DNA from: DATBSL01 sp963732935
Lineage (GTDB): Bacteria > Acidobacteriota > Vicinamibacteria > Fen-336
DNA length: 64,000 bases
Reading direction: 5' to 3'
NCBI GenBank assembly: GCA_963732935.1
Contig: CAVTBK010000004.1
Span: 434,001-498,000, forward strand
The translations under genes and the position numbers were made by a program. The stretch's first letter is position 1, and every line of letters starts with the position of its first letter. The notes under the pieces were generated by a model, which was not told where the DNA came from, did no database searches, and saw only the letters and a program-made list of their open reading frames with translations. Shown here in pieces: positions 8,658 through 20,100 of the stretch.

Positions 8658-9313
8658 CCGCAGACCAGCGGCCAAGACACCCGCGTGTGCCCGACACGCG
8701 CGCCGCCGGACTCGTCTGCCTGCTCGACTCCAGCTCGCGGCTTCCCGCTTCGGTCCCCATCAATCTCCACCCTCGAAACGCCCCTCCGGACGCCCGAGAC
8801 AGTCCGTCGAAGTCTTCTCATCCCCCATTGCCGGCCTACCGGCGGGCACGAGCGTGCGCCGGTCGCCGCCTGGCACGCGCAGTGCCCGACCGAGAGCAGG
8901 CGCGGGGGTCCGGCGGAGGCGCGTCCGGAGCAAAGGGGCCGGCCGAACCCAAGGAAGACTGCGGGCGACTTCCGATCAACGTCGCTTCTGTCTCCCCTTT
9001 GCCGACGCCGAGGCGAGCCCCTGAACGGGGCGAGCCGATGACAGCCACCACCAGGGGTTCGTTCACGCGCGCGCCGCCCCCTTCAGTGAAAGAGACGACG
9101 CGGCGTGCGCGTGAACGTGACAGAAGCCGACGTTATCGCTGAAGTCGCCCGCACTCCTCTGAACGACCAGCAGGCCGGCCCCTCACAGCCATCGCCGGAG
9201 CCGGACCCATCAAGACGGGGATGTCCCGGCCGCCCGCGGTCCCCGCTCTAGATCGCACGCAGTAGCGCGGCCAGATGCGTCCGTTCCGAATGCCGGTCCA
9301 CAGTCTCACTCAA
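8658..9313. other. Gene-poor stretch after the dead transposase
   Basis: No reading frame here resembles a protein I know and codon-position bias is not gene-like. It may be eroded mobile DNA. No terminator, repeat or RNA gene was seen. Confidence 0.4.
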
Positions 9314-9664
9314 TCACCACACCCAGACTTCGCCGTCCGCCCCCCTAAACGTTGCCGCCTCAGGGCCAACCGCGTCCTCTGGACGCAACGATACTCTCAA
9401 TGTCGATTTGTCATCGAGCTCGATCCGCAGCTCTTGCGCCTCACCTACACTAGTAGTCCGTACTCTATGACCAATCGTTTCGCACAAAGCATCACGGTAG
9501 CCCGGACTGTCCTCGACCCAACGAGCACCGGCTCTCACTACCTCCAGCGGTGCCACCGCAGTTAGAACGACATTCGGTGCCTCAAACTGCACTTGTACAT
9601 AGTCTTCAACGAATATTACCGCTGTCAGACGGTGGCCGATTAGAACATCCAGGGGACTACTCAT
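9314..9664 (-). CDS. Candidate immunity protein for the RHS toxin
   Basis: About 116 aa from the ATG at 9664, four bases after the RHS stop: MSSPLDVLIGHRLTAVIFVE, later EDSPGYRDALCETIGHRV, LRIELDDKSTLRVSLRPED and a final GEVWVW. The pattern (G-R-x-L-x-x-V-x-F-V-x-D-Y-V-x-x-x-F near the start, L-R-P-E-D near the end) belongs to a widespread small uncharacterised family seen next to polymorphic toxins. Position directly behind the variable C-terminus of an RHS protein is the classic immunity slot. No signal peptide is present, so it should stay in the cytoplasm. Base composition is noticeably less GC-rich than the neighbours, typical of exchanged toxin/immunity cassettes. Function is inferred mainly from position. 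Confidence 0.6.
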   Translation of the reverse strand: MSSPLDVLIGHRLTAVIFVEDYVQVQFEAPNVVLTAVAPLEVVRAGARWVEDSPGYRDALCETIGHRVRTTSVGEAQELRIELDDKSTLRVSLRPEDAVGPEAATFRGADGEVWVW

Positions 9665-9668
9665 CGGT

Positions 9669-12600
9669 TCATCGAGCGACACATTGCCCGAGTGGCAAGT
9701 GCCAGAACAGGTCACTCTTCGCGAGGGTTTGACCCGTAACGTAGTCAACCGCCTGCATGCCGTTGTTGAAGTAGCTCACGTAGCCGGTTGGGTTGAGCGT
9801 CGTCGGGTTCATCACTCGAACTCCCCATACCTGACCGTTCGCGCCCATGCTTCCACCCACCCACATGATACCTTTGCCAGACCGGACGGCCATCGGACCA
9901 GCCGCACCTGCGGGCACGGCTATCGCTGGCCCCTCAACCTGCCCAATAAACGTCGTGGCCGCCTGGACTGTGATCATTTCTGGCGCTGCGATTATCGACG
10001 GCCCTGGCATAACAGCCATGGGCCGTGTCAACAACTGCAGGAGGTACAGCCCCTTCTGCCACCAGCTCGCGTCTGGACCCGGGTCCTTCGGAGCGGGGCC
10101 CATGCAGTCGCACTTAAAAAGCCCAAGAGGGTCCACCGTGCCAGTTGGCCTCGCGTCCGCATACGCATATGAATTCGGCCCCGCGGCCAATCCAAGGGGG
10201 TCTTCGGAGATGAATCTTCCGATCTTGGGGTCGTAGTATCTGGCTCTGTAGTAGTAGAGCCCGGTCTCTGGATCCCACTCGCGCCCCGTGAAGGCGTAGC
10301 CGGGTTGATCCGCGCCGACCTCAAGGTTCCCCCAGGCGTCGTATTGGCGGCGAGAGGTGACGGCTCCGGAGGCGTCAGTCGTGGCGATGATGGATCCCAA
10401 GCCATCGGCGTGGTAGATCCTCGCTATGCCGGACGGCTGTACCTCTGCCAGCGGTTCGTCTATCCAAGGGCCGTGCACATACAAGCGCACGCCACTGGGA
10501 CCCCTCTCTCGGATGACGTCCAGCCAGTCGTAGGTGTACTCATAGCGCCCCGCCGGGGTCACCTTGCTGATCCTTCTACCGAGGGCGTCGTACTCGAAGG
10601 CGGCCGCCTGAACACCATCTCGGGCAGCTCGCACGAGCTGCCCAGGCCATTCCACTCGTAGGTCCAGGTCGCGTCCTCTGTCTTCTCCACGAGATTCCCG
10701 GCGGGGTCGTATCGGTACTGTGCCGCATTCGCGCTCAGATCGACATCGTACTCGCTGTGTCGGCTGTTGCCGCTCGCATCCACGGCATCAACGACGACGC
10801 GCGTCGTCCCCGGAGCTCCCGCGATCCGCGCCTCGAACACGTTGCCCGGTAGAATGGTCGCCAGTTGCCCATTCACCGTCACCCGGCTGGGTTCGTCGGT
10901 GCTGCCACGAATGACGAACGACCCACCCGCGTCCCGCGACTTCAGACGGTTGTTGGTGTCGAAAGTGTACCGAGAGACCGTTGCGCCGTTCTGCACCGTA
11001 ATTCTGTTGCCCGCGGCATCGTACGTCCACTCCGTCCGGCCCGCAGCCGGCGACACCGCCGCCGTCAACCTGTCCAGCAGATCGTACGAGTAGGTTTCGC
11101 TGCCTCCCGCCGTCTCCTTGCTCACGACGTTCGAGGCCGCGTCAAACCCGTAAAGCGTACTCGCGGTCACTGCGGAGTTCAGCGAGCTGGCGACTTCGGT
11201 CAGCCGAAGTGCGTCGTCGTAGTTGTACCGCGTCACTACACCGTTGGGCGCCGTCAGTTCCGTCCGCCGCCCGGCCGTATCGTATCCGAAGTGGAACTCG
11301 CCTCCCGCGAACGAGATCGTGGCGAGCCGTCCGACTTCGTCCGGTGTGTAGCTAGCCACCAGGCCCCCATCCAGAGAGAGGCTGCGGCGCCGGCCATCGG
11401 GCGCGTACGAGTACGACACCGTCGTTCCGTTCCGGGTGCTCCTTTCCGCCAGAACCCGCCCTGAGGCGTCGTAGGTCCATGTGAGCGTATCCGAACCGTT
11501 GGCGGCGGACGTAAGGCGCCCGACCGCATCATAGCCGTACCGCAAGGCCGGTGTGCCATCGGAGAAACGTATCCTTGTCAGGCGTCCGACGGCGTCGTAG
11601 TCGTACCGCGTGACGATGCCGTTGCGACCAGTCGACTGCACGATCCGGCCGGCGGCATCGTAGGACGTGCTGGCGTCTCGACCATCCGGGGACGTTTCCC
11701 TGCTCACGCGGCCCAGGGTGTCGTAGCCGTAGCGCCAAGTATTGCCTCTGCCATCAATCACCGCCGAAGGCCGAGACGCCGCATCGTACTGCAACCCAAT
11801 GGTCCCCGTGGTCCCATCCTGCACGCCCACGAGCTGACCAGCATCGCTATATCTGTAGTTGGTGACGCGCGCGTCGGGCCAGGACGCGCGTGTAATGCGG
11901 CCCTGGCTGTCCCGTGTCAGATCCGCCGCGAGCTCACCAGGGAGGGTGACGCGATCGACGCGCCCGGACGTGTCGTAGTGCAGGCCCATTCTCTTCTGGG
12001 TTGGATCGATCACCGCCGTGGTGCGACCCATTGCGTCCCGTTCGATCGTCCACTGGTGTTCGAGAGCGTCGGTGATCGACGTCAAGTCTCCGGCGTCTGA
12101 GTAGCCGTAGCGCGTCCGACGGCCTGCAGGGTCGGTGACCACTGCGACGAGCCCACGCTCGTCGTACTGGAAGGTCGTGGTGCGATGCTCGGCATCCGTC
12201 ACGGTGAGGGGACCTGCCGCCCCGTATGTCCACGAGTCTGTGCCGACAGCGCCCGCGCGCGTGAGTGGTCTGCCGTAGTCGTCCCGGGTGTACTCGACGC
12301 GACTCCCGTCGCGCGCGACGACTGCAGAGACGAAACCACGCGCGTCGCGCTCGTACACCGTGCCGCTGCCCATGGACGCGTCGCTGACCGTCGATCCCAA
12401 GAGCCGGCCCGTCCCGTCGAATTGCCACTGGTTGGACACGGCGCCGCCGTCGCAGGACGGGCAGGCATTCCGTTCAGCTGTCACGGAGCGAATGCCGCCG
12501 CGATCGCCGATCGTATACGTACGGACGCCTCCCACGGAGTCGTTGACGACGGTCGCGTGCGCGCCCTCCGCCGGCCGCTGGTAAGTGAAGCTCAGGTGCT

Positions 12601-14137
12601 CGTTGCCGGCCGCTCGCTCCGAGGTGAGCGCACGACCGCCCGCAAACGTGTGGGTCTCGAGCGTCGTTCCGCTGAGATCGCGCATCGCGAGCAGCTCGCC
12701 GGAATCGTCGTAGCTGAAGGTGTAGCCGGAGCCACCAGCGTAGGTGACGCGGTCGAGGACGTCGCCCTGATAGGAGTAGGAGGCGATCAAGCCCTCCGGG
12801 CCCGTCACGGCGCTGACGTGGCTGCCTTGGTACGAGAACGTGAGGCTTCGGCCGCCTGGTGCTGCCAGGGCCACCATCTTGCCCTCGCCATCGCGCTCGA
12901 TGGTCGTGGCGTTCCCGACACGGTCCTGCTGCTGAACGAGCAGGCCGGCGCTGTCGTAGGTCTCGGTCCCACCCTGCCGGAAGTGCCGAACGTAGCCGTC
13001 GGCCGTCTTCTCGACCCAGCTCGTGTGGTTGAGGGGCAACTCGGCCCGGTAGACGCCGTTGCCTGAATCCTGCAGGTAGACAGGGGCTGCGTCGCCCTTG
13101 TTGAGGCGAAGAAGACCCGGGAGCACTTCGGTCACGCTCTTTTCGTAGGAGTGGGTCCAACCCTTGCCGAAGGCGCCGGCCTTGCCGAAATAGGCGCGCC
13201 GGCTGTTGTAGCGGCGGGTCATCGAAAGGGTACGGCGCACACCGCGAAGGGTCGCATCGCCCTGCTGCAGATAGGCCGAGCCGGTGACCAGGTGGACCGG
13301 CTCTCCCTCCCCAGCCGGGACGCACGTCCGGTCCTGGTCGTCCTCAGGCGTCTCCTCGTCGCAGTCGTCGTCGTGCTCGTTCGAGTCCTCTCCGTCTTCG
13401 ACTTGGCCGACGACGATGTCCTGCTGCACGAGGTGGCTCGCGCCCACCACGACCTTCCGTTTCCACGGGTTACGCAGGTCGTCCGGGGCGACCGCGTCCA
13501 TGGCTGAAGGGACGAGGTAGTAGGACCTCGCGTCGAAGGATCGCGCCGCGTCATCATAAGAGTCGACGGGCAGGACCCAGTGGTTCTGCTGGTCGAGTTC
13601 GGTGGCATTCTCCTTGGTGAACTGGTAGCGCCCGTTCTCGTCCGTGGTCGCCTGGTTCACGAGTTGACCGCTCAGGGTGTAGGCCGCGACGATGACGCCT
13701 GGTAGTGGGGTGCCTCCGGGGAGCCGCACGTATCCCCAGGCATTGCCCCAGAGCGCAGACAGGCCTCCCGCGAAGGACCGCTGGCCGGGATACGTGGACC
13801 AGAGTCGACCGCGGTAGTAGTATTGAATTCCCCCGTCCTCCCCCACGACATACGCGTTCCCCGATCCGACGTAACTCGGATGGGCTGGCAGTTCCACGGT
13901 GACCGTGGAGGGGACAGGGAAGGGCCCACCGCAGCTTTCGATCCCGGATGATATGTCGTAGAGGCAGTTCCAGACCAGGTCTTCTGGGGGCGTGGAACCG
14001 TCTGCGATCTCCGCCCCAATCGTCCACACCTCGCCGGCGAGCGCCAAGGCTGGCGCGACAACGATGGTCAGGGCGGCGGCGAAGGCGAAGAAGAGGTGTG
14101 CGCGGTTTGTGCGTCCCTCGATCATGGTCGTCTGCAT
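9669..14137 (-). CDS. RHS-repeat polymorphic-toxin-like exported protein, one frameshift
   Basis: The start at 14137 lies 15 bases after the RCC1 gene stop, with TGAGG as ribosome site. A signal peptide (FFAFAAALTIVVAPALALA) is followed by a carboxypeptidase-regulatory-like fold (GGTPLPGVIVAAYTLSGQLV), an Asp/Glu-rich linker and a DUF6531-type module (PVHLVTGSAYL, GWTHSYEKSV). Dozens of YD repeats follow (YDAAGRIVQSTGRNG, YDYDAVGRLTRIRFSDG). At 10641-10645 the frame breaks by one missing base (NGLG then QLVRAARDG). The next frame gives the RHS core end YYYRARYYDPKIGRFISEDP and VDPLGL, then a variable tail of about 148 aa with its own composition. Total about 1490 aa. The tail is the presumed effector; its activity is not recognisable. 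Confidence 0.82.
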
Positions 14138-14152
14138 ATGGACCTCAGGGCC

Positions 14153-17100
14153 TCATGGAACCGTGTTGACGAGGCGCGCGTCCGGCGGGCTCAGGATGGT
14201 GATGGTTGGGGGGTCGTGGTCTCCAGGGTCTGGCGAGGCGCAGGTGCTTCGCGTGGGATCGAGCGGATAGCAGTCCTGCCCGTCCGGGACGCCGTCGCCG
14301 TCGGTGTCCGCATTGAACGGGTCCGTTCCCAGCTCGCGCTCTTCGGTGTTCGTGAGGCCATCCCCATCCATGTCGGGGTTCGTCGGGCTCAGGCCCATGG
14401 CGACGGCAAGCCCGTCCAGGATCCCGTCATCGTTCGTGTCGGGGTTCTGCGGATCGGTCCCCCACGCCTGCTCCTCGGCGTTCGTGAGGCCGTCGCCGTC
14501 GGGATCCGCTTGTGGGCCGCTCGTCAGAAGGTAGTCCGCGACCTTGATGTCGCTCGGGGAATAGCCCGTCTTCCAGCCCCGGAGAGTCAGGCGGAAGTTG
14601 CCGATGTCGAGAGTGCCGCCGCAGGCCACTGCAGGCGAGGTGGTCGTGGGCACTTGCCCGTTAGTCGTATAGTGGACGTCAGTTCCAGAGGTCGGACAGG
14701 TCACGGTCACGAGCGAGCCCGAAGGGTACGCGCCGGACTCGGGAGTGACGACCGGGCGCGCGACGACGAAAGTGAATTCCTCCGCGACCACGCCGCTTTG
14801 GGTCCAGTCGGCCGCTGCGGCGATCGCCTTCACGGTGGCCGTGCCATCCAAGACGAGCGGACCGGAGTAGGCTGTCGAACCGCCCGCGGTCGGATCAACG
14901 CCATCCGTCGTGTACCAGATCGTCGCTCCCGGCGCCGCGATGAGTGTCACCGTGAGTGGCTCGGTAGCGATTTGCGCCCCCGGTGCGATCACCGGCGAGG
15001 CGAGGATTCCATAGTTGAAGGTGTAGGCCACCGAGGTCGACGAGCCGGCCACTCCGTTCCGGAACGCGACTGCGATGAGGGTCGCCTTCGTGTCGACAAG
15101 AAAGGGCGCCGAGTAGAGAGGCGAGTCCTCGGTCGGAAGCGTGCCGTCCAACGTGTAGTGGATGCTGGCGCCGGGTATGGTCACTATCGCGACAGTCACG
15201 GCATCCGTGTAGGTGCCCGATGCGGGCAGTACAGACGGGCGAGGCGGCCGCCACGCGAACGGCGCGGCCGCGATCAGGACCGGACGCCGCTGCGTGGCCA
15301 TCGTCCCGTTCCCGACTTGGCCGGCCTCGTTTGCACCCCAGGCCCACACCTCCCCCGGTGTCGTGAAGGCGACCGAATGCGCTGCCCCCGCCGCCACGAC
15401 CGACACGTCCGAGAGGTCCGTGATGGGTTGGATCTGCGACGGGTCGTAGTCGCGGCCCAGTTGGCCGGAGGCGTTGTCTCCCCAGGACCAGACGCTTCCG
15501 TCGGAGGTGAGTGCCAGCCGATGGGAGCGGCCGACGGCAACGCTCACGACACCGGTCAGCGGCTCCACGTGGCAGCCGCCCACCTCGTCGCACCAGTAGT
15601 TGACCACCCGCCGGGCACCCGCGAGCCCGACCGGCAACTCGCCTTCCGACGTCTCGGGGGGGCGTTCCTGCCCCAGCCCCAGGCCGAGCCGTCCGGCTTG
15701 ACGGCCAGCGAGTCCCAGCCACCCGCCCCGATCCCACGCGCGCCCTCGAAGACGACGGACGGCGTCGTGAGGCTCGGCTGGCCGCGTTCGCTCGTCACCT
15801 GAGCGTCGCTGTTGCTGCCCCAGGCCCAGACGCGCCCCCGCGCATCGAGGGCCAGCGAGTGCTCCTGTCCCGCGGCGATGGCGACGACGTTGGCCAGCCC
15901 GGACACCTGCGCTGGCGCCGCGCGATCCTCGGTTGTGCCGTCGCCGAGCTGCCCGTACTCGTTCGAACCCCAGCTATAGACATGACCGTCCACCCCCAGC
16001 GCGAGCGAGTGCGCCCGGCCCGCCGCGGCCGCGACGATCTCGGGAACGTCCGCCACCACAGCCGGCTCGAGCAGCGGATCGCCCGACTGTCCCTGACCGG
16101 TCTGCCCCGAGGCATTGCCGCCCCACGCGAGGAGACTCCCCTCACCGGTCACGGCGAGCGCATGCGCGTCGCCCGCGGCCAGCGCGACGACGTTCGCGAG
16201 GCCCGGCACGGGGATCGGCTCGTTGCTCGGGTCCGTCGACCCGCTGCCGAGTTGCCCGGATTCATTGGCGCCCCAGGCCCAGACCTCGCCGGTCGGGTCG
16301 GCCACGAGCGAGAACGCCAGCCCGGCGACCGCAGCCGCCGTTGTCGAGGCGACTGTGTGGGTGAAACCCGAGGTCGATGAGGGCGCCCACCCCGTGTGGA
16401 ACGCCCGCGCCTTGATCGATGTCGACTCCGTCAGCAGAAGCGGCGCCGTGCAGAGGGCCGACTCGGAGGTCGGCGCGGAGCCATCGGTCGTATACCGGAT
16501 CTCGGCGGTCGTCGTGACCGATGCCAGTCCGACGAGGACCCGGCCCCTGTACGAGCCTGTCGGCGGAGTCGCGAACGGCGGCGCCGCCGAGAACGAGAAG
16601 ACCGACGTCGCGGTGGCGCTCGGGTCGTACCCAGGCCTCCAGGCGCGCACGCGGAGAGTCATCGACTGGGCAACGTGCAGCGTGGATCCGCAGGCGACGG
16701 CAGGCGACGATTCAACCGGCTCGCTCCCGTCCACGGTGTAGCGGGCCGTCGCGAGCGGATCGCAGCCGATCGTCGCATCCAGCTCGTTGACAAACGCGCC
16801 ACCAGGAGGGGTGACCTGCGGCACGGCCGTGCCCCACGGCTCGCCGGGCCTGCCGAGCGGTACGGGCTGAGCCGTCCCCTCGCCGGAATTGCCGTTCCCC
16901 AGCTCCCCGGACCAGTTCGAGCCCCAGGCGAAGATGCTGCCGTCGCTCGCCAACGCCAGACTGTGACTGAAGGCTGATGCTTCGACGAGATCGATCGGCA
17001 CGGCGAGCTGCACGGGCGACGACCGTGGGGTCTCGCCACCGTCGCCCAACTCTCCGTACGAGTTCGATCCCCACGCCCAGAGCCGGCCGCTGGAGTCGAT

Positions 17101-20100
17101 GGCGAGGTTGTGTGCGCGGCCGGAGGCGACAGCCCTGATCCCACCAAAGGCCGGGATGGGAGCAGGCGTGTAGTGGTCGTCCCACGTGCCGTCGCCGAGC
17201 TGCCCGGATTCATTGGCGCCCCAGGCCCAGACGACTCCGTCCGCCTTGAGTGCGAGGCTGTGATCTTCGCCGGCGGCGACCGACACGACGCCACTGCCGA
17301 GCGCCCCGACTTGGAAGGGCACCGTGCGAGGGTCCGTGGTCCCATCGCCGAGCTGGCCGGACCAGTTCGCTCCCCAGGCCCAGACTGAGCCGTCGACGGC
17401 AAGCGCCAGGGAGTGATCCTCGAGCGTCGACACGGTCGTGATCGCCGGCAGCCCGGACACGAGGGACGGAGTCAGGCGATTCTCGGTGTCACCCAGGCCG
17501 AGCTCGCCGTTGTAGTTCGCTCCCCAGGCCTGGACCGTGCCGTCGGCTTTCACCGCGAAGCTGGAGCCGCAGCCGGCGGCGATCCCCACCACGCCGTTGA
17601 GTCCCGGGACCGGTGCCGGAACCGGGTGGCCCTCGGTGGTGCCGTCACCAAGCTGCCCGCCCTCGTTCGAACCCCAGGCCAGCACCGTCCCGTCGGCCCG
17701 CCGCGCGAGGACATGGTCACAGCCGGCCGACACCATGGTGATATTCGCGGCTTCGGTCACTTGGACGGGCAGGCTGCGATCCTCTGTCGTTCCGTCGCCC
17801 AGCTGGCCGGCCCAGTTCGCGCCCCACGCCCAGACGCTGCCGTCTCGGTCGACCGCGACGGAGAAGCCGCTGCCGGCGGACACCTGTCCCGCCCGCCGCA
17901 ACGCATAGCGCGCCTCGGCGACGTCGCTCGGCGTCCAGCCGGTCCTCCACGCCCGAGCGCGAAGGATCGTCGTGCCTTCTACGTGGACGGTCTCGCCCGG
18001 CGCGAGGACGGAACCGCTCTCGAGCGGGTCAGTGCCATCCGTCGTGTAGGTGACGGTCGCCTCCGCCGTGGGCACCGTGATCGAGACGTCCTGCGCGCTC
18101 GTGTAGAAGCCCGCGGGCGGGCTGAAGACGGGACTCTCCACCTTGCTGATCTCGAAGCTGGCGGTCGTGATGCCACTCGGCAGATACCCAGCGCGCCAGG
18201 CGCGCACACTCAGGGTGACGGACCGCGTCAGGTGCACGCTGGCGCCGCATGCAACCACAGGCGCCGCTTCCGTCGGCTCGCTTCCGTCGAGCGTGTAGTG
18301 CGCGCTGGACTGCGGATCGCAGTCGACAGTAACGTCGATGAAGCTCGCGAACGCGCCCCCTGGAGGGGACACGCTCGGCGCCTCGGTCGTTCCCTCAAAG
18401 CCCACAACGGCCACGGGCGAAAGCTGCATGTCGCCCGGGGCGCCGATTCCGAGCTGGCCGAGATCGTTCTCGCCCCAGGCCACGATGCGGCCATCCCGAG
18501 TCAGGGCGAGGCTGTGGCCCACGCCGGCCGCCATGCTCACCACGCCCGTGGGTTCTGCGAGGTCGATCGGCTCCAGCACGTCATCCGTGGTGCCGTCGCC
18601 GACCTGTCCCATCCAGTTGGCGCCCCACGCGGAGAGCCGGCCGTCCGGATGCAGGGCGAGGTTGTGGTCCGAACCGGCCGCGATCGCGAGGACACCGTTC
18701 AGGTGGAGGACCGGAACTGGCCGCGTCTGGACGTCCTCCGGAGCTCCGTCTCCGAGTTGACCGCCGTCCGCCAACCCCCAGGCCCAGACCGTGCCGTCGG
18801 CGGCGAGAGCGATGCTGTGCTCGGCGCCGACCACGATCGCGACGATGCCAGGGAGACCCTCGATCGGCATCGGCGTCGCCCTGTCCTCGGTAGTGCCATC
18901 CCCGAGCTGCCCCTGCGAGTTCGATCCCCACGCCCAGACCCGGCCGTCGGACCCGAGGGCGAGCGAATGTTCCCCGGTTTCGGCTGCAATCGCGACGACG
19001 TTCTCGAGGGCCGTAAGCCTCTCCGGCGTGGGCCGGCTGGGGCCTTCTTGCCCCAGCTCCCCCGCCTCGTTGTCACCCCACGCCCAGACGCTGCCGTCGG
19101 ACCGCAGTGCCAGGCTGTACTGGTCACCTCCAGCGATCTCGACGATATCCGTGAGGCCGAGCACTTGCGCCGGAACGGACTGGTCTTCGGTCGAGCGCTC
19201 GCCGAGCTGTCCGGCGCCGTTGGCTCCCCAGGCCCAGACGGTGCCGTCGGATCGCAGCGCCAGGCTGTGGCTGCCCCCGCCGGCGATCCTCACCACGTCC
19301 GACAGCCCAATCACGTGAACGGGGAAGGCACGGTTCTCGAACGTTTCGTCTCCGAGCTGGCCGGAATCGTTCAGTCCCCAGGCCCAGACCGAGCCGTCGG
19401 GTGTGAGCGCGAGCGAGTGGTAGGCGCCGGCAGCCACCGCCGAGCTGCGAATCTCGTATCTCGCCTCCGCGATCGCGCTGGGCGTCATGCCGCTCTTCCA
19501 AGCCCGCGCGCGGATCGTCATCGACTGCCCGACGTGGATCGTCTGACCGGGAGCAAGAATCATCCCGGACTCGAGCGGGGCGCTGCCGTCGGTCGTGTAC
19601 GTGATCGTTGCGCCCGTCGTCGCGCTGCCGATCGCGACGTCCTGTGCGGACGTGTAGGTCCCGGGACCCGGGTCGAAAGCTGGCGAGGCGACCTTGATCT
19701 CGTACTGGGCCTCGACGATCGGGCTGGGCGTCCAATCGGGTCGGAAGGCAGCCGCTCGAACGGTCGTCGACGACATCAGCGTCAGCGGACCCCCGTAGGG
19801 ATTCGCGGCCATCGTGGGTGCGCCACCGTCGGTCGTATAGAAGATGCTCGCGCCGGCCTCGGCGGTCATGGAAACCTCGACGGAGGTTTCGTAGGTGCCG
19901 CCTGCTGGCGAGAGGACCGGCGGTGCGAGGGCGCCCAGGCTGAACGAGTAAACGGCCTCGCTGACGGGACTGGCGACCCAGCCCGCACGGAAGGCGCGGG
20001 CCCGGAGCGTCATTGCCGTGCTGATCGACAACGGACCCGAGTAGGCGGTTGCCGCCTCCGTCGGGTCACTCCCGTCCGTCGTGTAGCGGACGACGCTGTC

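Noticed and set aside
8685..9142. Frames after the rve transposase, including an extension to 9142
   Set aside because: The extension follows a frameshift; the true transposase C-terminus ends at 8657 in another frame.
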